NCBI GenBank assembly: GCA_026075535.2
Contig: AP026545.1
Coordinates: 6,138,001-6,202,000 of the forward strand
Source of the DNA: Tricholoma matsutake
Lineage: Eukaryota > Basidiomycota > Agaricomycetes > Agaricales > Tricholomataceae
Reading direction: 5' to 3'
Length of the DNA: 64,000 nt
Part shown: positions 60,431-64,000 of the stretch, piece after piece
Layout of the letters: each line of letters opens with the position of its first letter
Position numbering within the stretch: position 1 is the first letter of the stretch
Program-made: the position numbers and the translations under genes
The notes under the pieces: generated by a model
What the model was told of the DNA's origin: nothing
Database searches by the model: none
The model's input: only the letters and a program-made list of their open reading frames with translations

Positions 60431-61529
60431 CCTGTGGATGTTTGTTCAGCTGTACTCAGGACCCTGCTTTGTTCATTTGTAGCTGTGATGTTTGGAGGTG
60501 GCATTGGTCGTGGTGGATGTGGACAGAGGAGTGAGGTGCCGTTGTTTGGTTTGGTGGTTGTGGGAATGGTATTTACAACTTCAAGTGGTGCCACTTTTCT
60601 TTTTGGCATGCACACATGACCAAATGGTCCATGCACACCCACAGCATATATAAACACTCAGTTTCTGAGCTCTTTTTCCCTCAGGTTCCCCCCATTGTTA
60701 CTTCATTTCAAGTTATATTAATGTAAATACTATGTATATACTATGTATATACTATGTATATAGACTGGTTGCAACCAGTTTGAACTGACTTTTGTTGTTT
60801 CAAACTAAATATACAATCTGTGAAACCGCAACTGACCCTGTACCAAAAGTAAGGCCACCATAACTGCAAAAAAGACCAGACCTTCAAACGCTAGATAGAA
60901 TTAAATCTGCAGGACATAATGTAAAGATATAGAATATATTGAAGGGGCTAGATATGCACTAGCAAAGCCCACTTTACATTTCTGGCCTTTCTGATGTTGA
61001 TGTAGTGGATATTTCATGCGATTATTCATGCCATGATTGATATAGATACCACAGTGTGTGCAGAGAACTTCATTAGGAGTAGCAGAATTAAGGGGTGGTG
61101 TACTTTCATTAGATACAAGACTAGCAGTAGTTGGGTTTGGAAGAAAGGATGAAGGGATATGGCAAGAGGAAGTGGAATTTGTAGCTGGAGAGAGAACACT
61201 TGATAATATAGGGACAGTTGAAAAGAAATGTGGTTGATATGGAGCACTATGTATATTGTGAGGTTTCCATGTTGAGAAGGAGATGTTGATGTTGACATGT
61301 TTGCAGATATGCATCCAAACTTTTGAGATGAAGGTTTGTGAGGTAGACAAATGAGGCACAAGTGTAGTGTACCAATATTTTGCATAGTAGAATTCTGATG
61401 CATTGAGGTCATGTGATAGCATCTCATTCTTGTCTTCAACTTCCACCTGCTGTGCAGAGTAGCAACTTGCATTTTTCTATCTTGCTGCTTCTGAATCTAG
61501 CTTGGTTATCAAGTTTTTCAAGTTTTTGT

Positions 61530-64000
61530 GCATGCATGGCGAGCAGTTCAGTTCAACAAGCAAGCAGTCTTGGCAAAAACCTTCAGGTACAACAGCCCAG
61601 AGAGTGGGCAAGGTTCTGAGCCCTTGTCTGATGCTTATGTTGCTGTCAGAGTGGAAGAAGGTTCGAGGAAGACCAAAGGATGACAAGTGAGAGCTCTTGA
61701 AGGTTCAACGTGTATGGTTGTTCAATGGTCAAATCACGTGGCTGAATCAGCAAGAGCAAAATCTGCTCAAGTGTCTACTTCAGGGCCAATGTTTATCAAG
61801 GTGCCTCCAGGTGTGAAGCCATCGGCTGGATATTATTATGAAGTTTTACTGCCTGTAGAAGACCAGGGCAAGAAGGCACTGGAGTTGCTGGAGGAACCAG
61901 AAGACATGTCTGGCAAGGTTGGTGGCTCTCAGGACATCACTGCAATCCAGGCAGGTCTGAAGGTCCTCTTGGCAAAGAAAGTTGGTCGGAAGCAGGCAGC
62001 AACCAGCAAAGCACCAGGGGCCTCAGAGCGTGCTCAGATTCCTCCTCTCGCATCAGCAGTGGACTTCTTGCCCACTCACTTTGATGAGCTGCAGAGCGGG
62101 GGCCTGCTTGATGCATGGCAAGATGACATGGCAATGAATGCACAGGCAGCTGAGCTGTGGACAGCAGAGGTTGGGGGGAAGCTTCCCTTGCCAATGACAG
62201 TTGAACCAAGAGCATTGACATGGGCAGAGAAGGGGAAAGGAAAGGTGGTGGCAACCCCAGTCTCAAGTCCTGTGGCCAGGAATCCCTTTTGCCATCAGTG
62301 TGGCAGCATGCCCTTACATTGCTGCAGCGGCAGGTGTTTTCATAGATCCTACTACAGCAGCTTGCATGCATGAACAACCAGGTCAGCAAACTCAGCTATT
62401 GTGTGGCAGCATGCCCTTACATTACTGCAGCAGTAGGCACTTTTGTAGGCCTGCAGATAGCCACAGTGTCTTGCATGCACAAACAAAAAGCAGCACAGAC
62501 ACCCTCATGTGCACCTCACATGTCTGCACTGCACAGACATTTGGTCTTGGGAGATGAAAGCAAGGCTGGTGTTTTGAAGGTAGCACAATGTGCATCTATG
62601 TTTTTGGACTTCTTTAGCACAATAGCAGCACTGCCCAACTTCACACTCGACTGGAGTTCATACAGAGGCTACACCATCGAGACACACACTTCATGGGTTG
62701 GTTGCAGAAACAATTCTTATGGGCTGATTTTCAAAGAAAGCATTTTTCATCAGTACAAGATGAAGAACCTGATACTGTCTATGCTCAAACATTTGAGGCA
62801 CCAGATGGGTGGCTCACTTGGTGTGAAGGGGGGCAGTGGTCAAGCAGGAGGCAGCAGTTTTGCAGGGAACAGTGGTGTTGTGGGTGGCAGTAGCTTTACC
62901 AGCGGTGGTGGTTATTCTGGTGTGCGAGGCAGGGGGTGGGGAGCTTACAACAGAGCTCAGTACAATTCCTTTTGGGGAGGAGGTCACCAGCAAAATTTTC
63001 CACCGTCCTTGTGCACCCATCAGACTTCCTCTGCAATTAAGTGCTTTCTCTGTGCAGGACCCCACTCCTATAGAGAACACCAAGGAAGCACAAAATGATT
63101 GGTCCTCAGTGAGAACAGAAAATGGGTTGACAAGGCCTTGGGCAACCATATTGTGTGTATTGCCTTCAACATCAGTCTGTCTGGCTGCAGGTGCCTCTTG
63201 CAGGCTGACCATTTGTGCTCCTTGTGTGGCAGCCTCTCACACAGATCCAACAAATCCAATGCTTGACAACATCTTCCCAATTATTACCAAACTCAAGCCA
63301 GATGCTTGGGATTGTGCTCTCAAGGATGCAGGCATCTTGAAGGAGTATCAGGATATTCCAGTGGGCCTCCAGGAGGGTTTCCACTGTGGCCTAGAAATTT
63401 TTTTCACTGTCATGTACATCCATTCCACCAAACCACTACATGTCAGAAGATGAAGAATTCATGATAGCAAAGTGTGTGAGGAGATTGAGCTTGGTAGACC
63501 GTTGCATGGTTATGATCCAGACACACTTTTCTCTTTAATTGGACATATTTGCACAGCACCTCTTGCAGTCATTGACTAGGGCAACAGTAAACACTGCATC
63601 ATTGTAAACCACTCTTATCTGATAAATAAACATTGTGTTGATCTTGAAGCTTCCCCGTCTGACTTGACTGAAAAAATCATTATTGATCCTACAACAACCT
63701 CTATTAATACAATCATTGACTCTACAAAATTCCAGTGTGCTTGGGGATCTTTTTCTGAATGTTACCTTTTGGTGGCAGATGCACCTGAGGGAGCCCAGGC
63801 AGTGGTGTTTGATGTGGACGCTACGTTCTGAAACATACCCACCCATCCTTCAGCCCACCGCTTTCTAGCAATAATGATGAAAGGGCTAATCCATCTTGAC
63901 CCTGTTTTGAATTTTGGAGCATCGCCATCACCTGAAATTTTTGGTGGGGTTGCGGATGCCATGGTGCAAATACTCATTAGTCGGGGCATCGAGGCAGTCA
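61530..64000 (+). pseudogene. Retroelement with RT of the tyrosine-recombinase (DIRS-like) type, partial
   Basis: Broken plus-strand frames give an N-terminal protein (61540-62370; MASSSVQQAS, GPMFIKVPPGVKPSAG), a Gly/Ser/Arg-rich stretch (62800-62960), a cysteine-rich KCFLCAGPHSYREHQGSTK (63040-63098) and a second cluster CSLCGS. The start of a reverse transcriptase follows: DPDTLFSLIGHICTAPLAVI, CIIVNHSYLINKHCVDLE, STKFQCAWGSFSECYLLVAD and VVFDVDATF, then TGA (63829) before NIPTHPSAHRFLAI. From memory this layout is common in mushrooms next to tyrosine recombinases (DIRS/Ngaro-like). The catalytic DD box and any recombinase would lie past the right edge, so the class is provisional. Stops and shifts show it is inactive. 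Confidence 0.6.
62290..62480 (+). repeat. Imperfect tandem duplication inside the retroelement ORF region
   Basis: TGTGGCAGCATGCCCTTACA begins two units about 105 bp apart (near 62298 and 62402), each followed by a CTGCAGC...TAG-like stretch and CTTGCATGCA. The duplication disturbs the reading frame. Confidence 0.65.

Larger units (their letters stand above)
58996..60893. mobile_element. Non-autonomous hAT element, 1.9 kb
   Basis: Ends TAGTGTTTGAAGGTCCAGTC and, reverse-complemented, TAGCGTTTGAAGGTCTGGTC. Perfect 8-bp duplication GATAGAAT at 58988-58995 and 60894-60901, the hAT hallmark. Many ACCAGT / ACTGGT words lie just inside both ends (59040-59200 and 60765-60800), as expected for transposase-binding subterminal repeats. 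No transposase is encoded; the interior is a GGT-rich tandem repeat and a nested MITE. Shares its ends with the MITE at 55341. Confidence 0.9.
58738..61446 (-). pseudogene. Uncharacterised gene split by a hAT element
   Basis: A minus-strand frame from 61446 (MEVEDKNEMLSHDLNASEFY) includes a Ser/Pro-rich middle and a cysteine/histidine cluster CTHCGIYINHGM...HQHQKGQK. A plausible intron (GTAAAG...CTGCAG, about 60967-60908) joins in frame to LILSQIDALRSITILVTQD, but that exon is cut after a few bases by the 58996-60893 element and resumes at 58995, ending at 58738. No known family is recognised; the cysteine/histidine cluster may bind zinc. It could itself be transposon-derived. Confidence 0.35.

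Overview
The window is nuclear DNA of a filamentous basidiomycete, most likely an Agaricomycete. The host genes have many short introns (about 45-60 nt, GT...AG, with CTAAC/CTRAY branch sites). The transposon spectrum (KDZ/Zisupton-type, Helitron, Ty1/copia with a half-tRNA primer site, Ty3/gypsy, hAT, tyrosine-recombinase-type retroelement) is typical of mushroom-forming fungi. No species call is justified.

Left half (1-28.6 kb), mostly ordinary genes: a Tc1/mariner transposase remnant; GRC3 (rRNA-processing polynucleotide kinase, +, 1526-3658); a Helitron helicase scrap; a secreted acid sphingomyelinase (+, 5973-9116); a secreted GH20 beta-N-acetylhexosaminidase (-, 9944-12154); and, divergently from it, the giant AAA ATPase midasin MDN1/REA1 (+, 12470-28567) with six AAA modules, linker, acidic tail and MIDAS domain. 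GRC3 and MDN1 both act in late 60S ribosome maturation.

Right half (28.6-64 kb), a nested transposon island built on extra copies of GRC3. A second, inverted GRC3 copy (37745-40084) is broken by two frameshifting deletions. Its downstream Helitron-derived sequence is also duplicated and inverted. A 5.9 kb KDZ element (31800-37744, 8-bp TSD) sits exactly at the GRC3/Helitron junction, and a small copia element (29899-31615) sits inside the Helitron part, itself carrying a solo gypsy LTR. After one uncharacterised host gene (40227-40992), a third GRC3 fragment is split by a large old copia element (copia-1, 41431-58165, TSD GAGGA). Copia-1 contains a young copia (copia-2, 41919-46462, TSD GATCA, LTRs identical by eye), a gypsy element (48220-54256, TSD CTAAG) and a hAT-type MITE. 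Beyond it lie a 1.9 kb non-autonomous hAT element with a nested hAT MITE, inserted in an uncharacterised gene, and a retroelement whose reverse transcriptase runs off the right edge.

A clear mutational signal runs through the island. The in-frame stops breaking the older LTR elements are all TGA, at positions that read as former CGA arginine codons, and diverged duplicate copies differ by CpG to TpG/CpA changes. The young copia-2 pol frame has none. This fits methyl-CpG deamination of repeats. I did not find a clearly new biochemical system; the best leads are the small ExK-motif protein at 40227 and the repeated duplication of GRC3. Reading was by eye: splice sites and element ends are exact where target-site duplications or consensus sites are quoted and approximate elsewhere.
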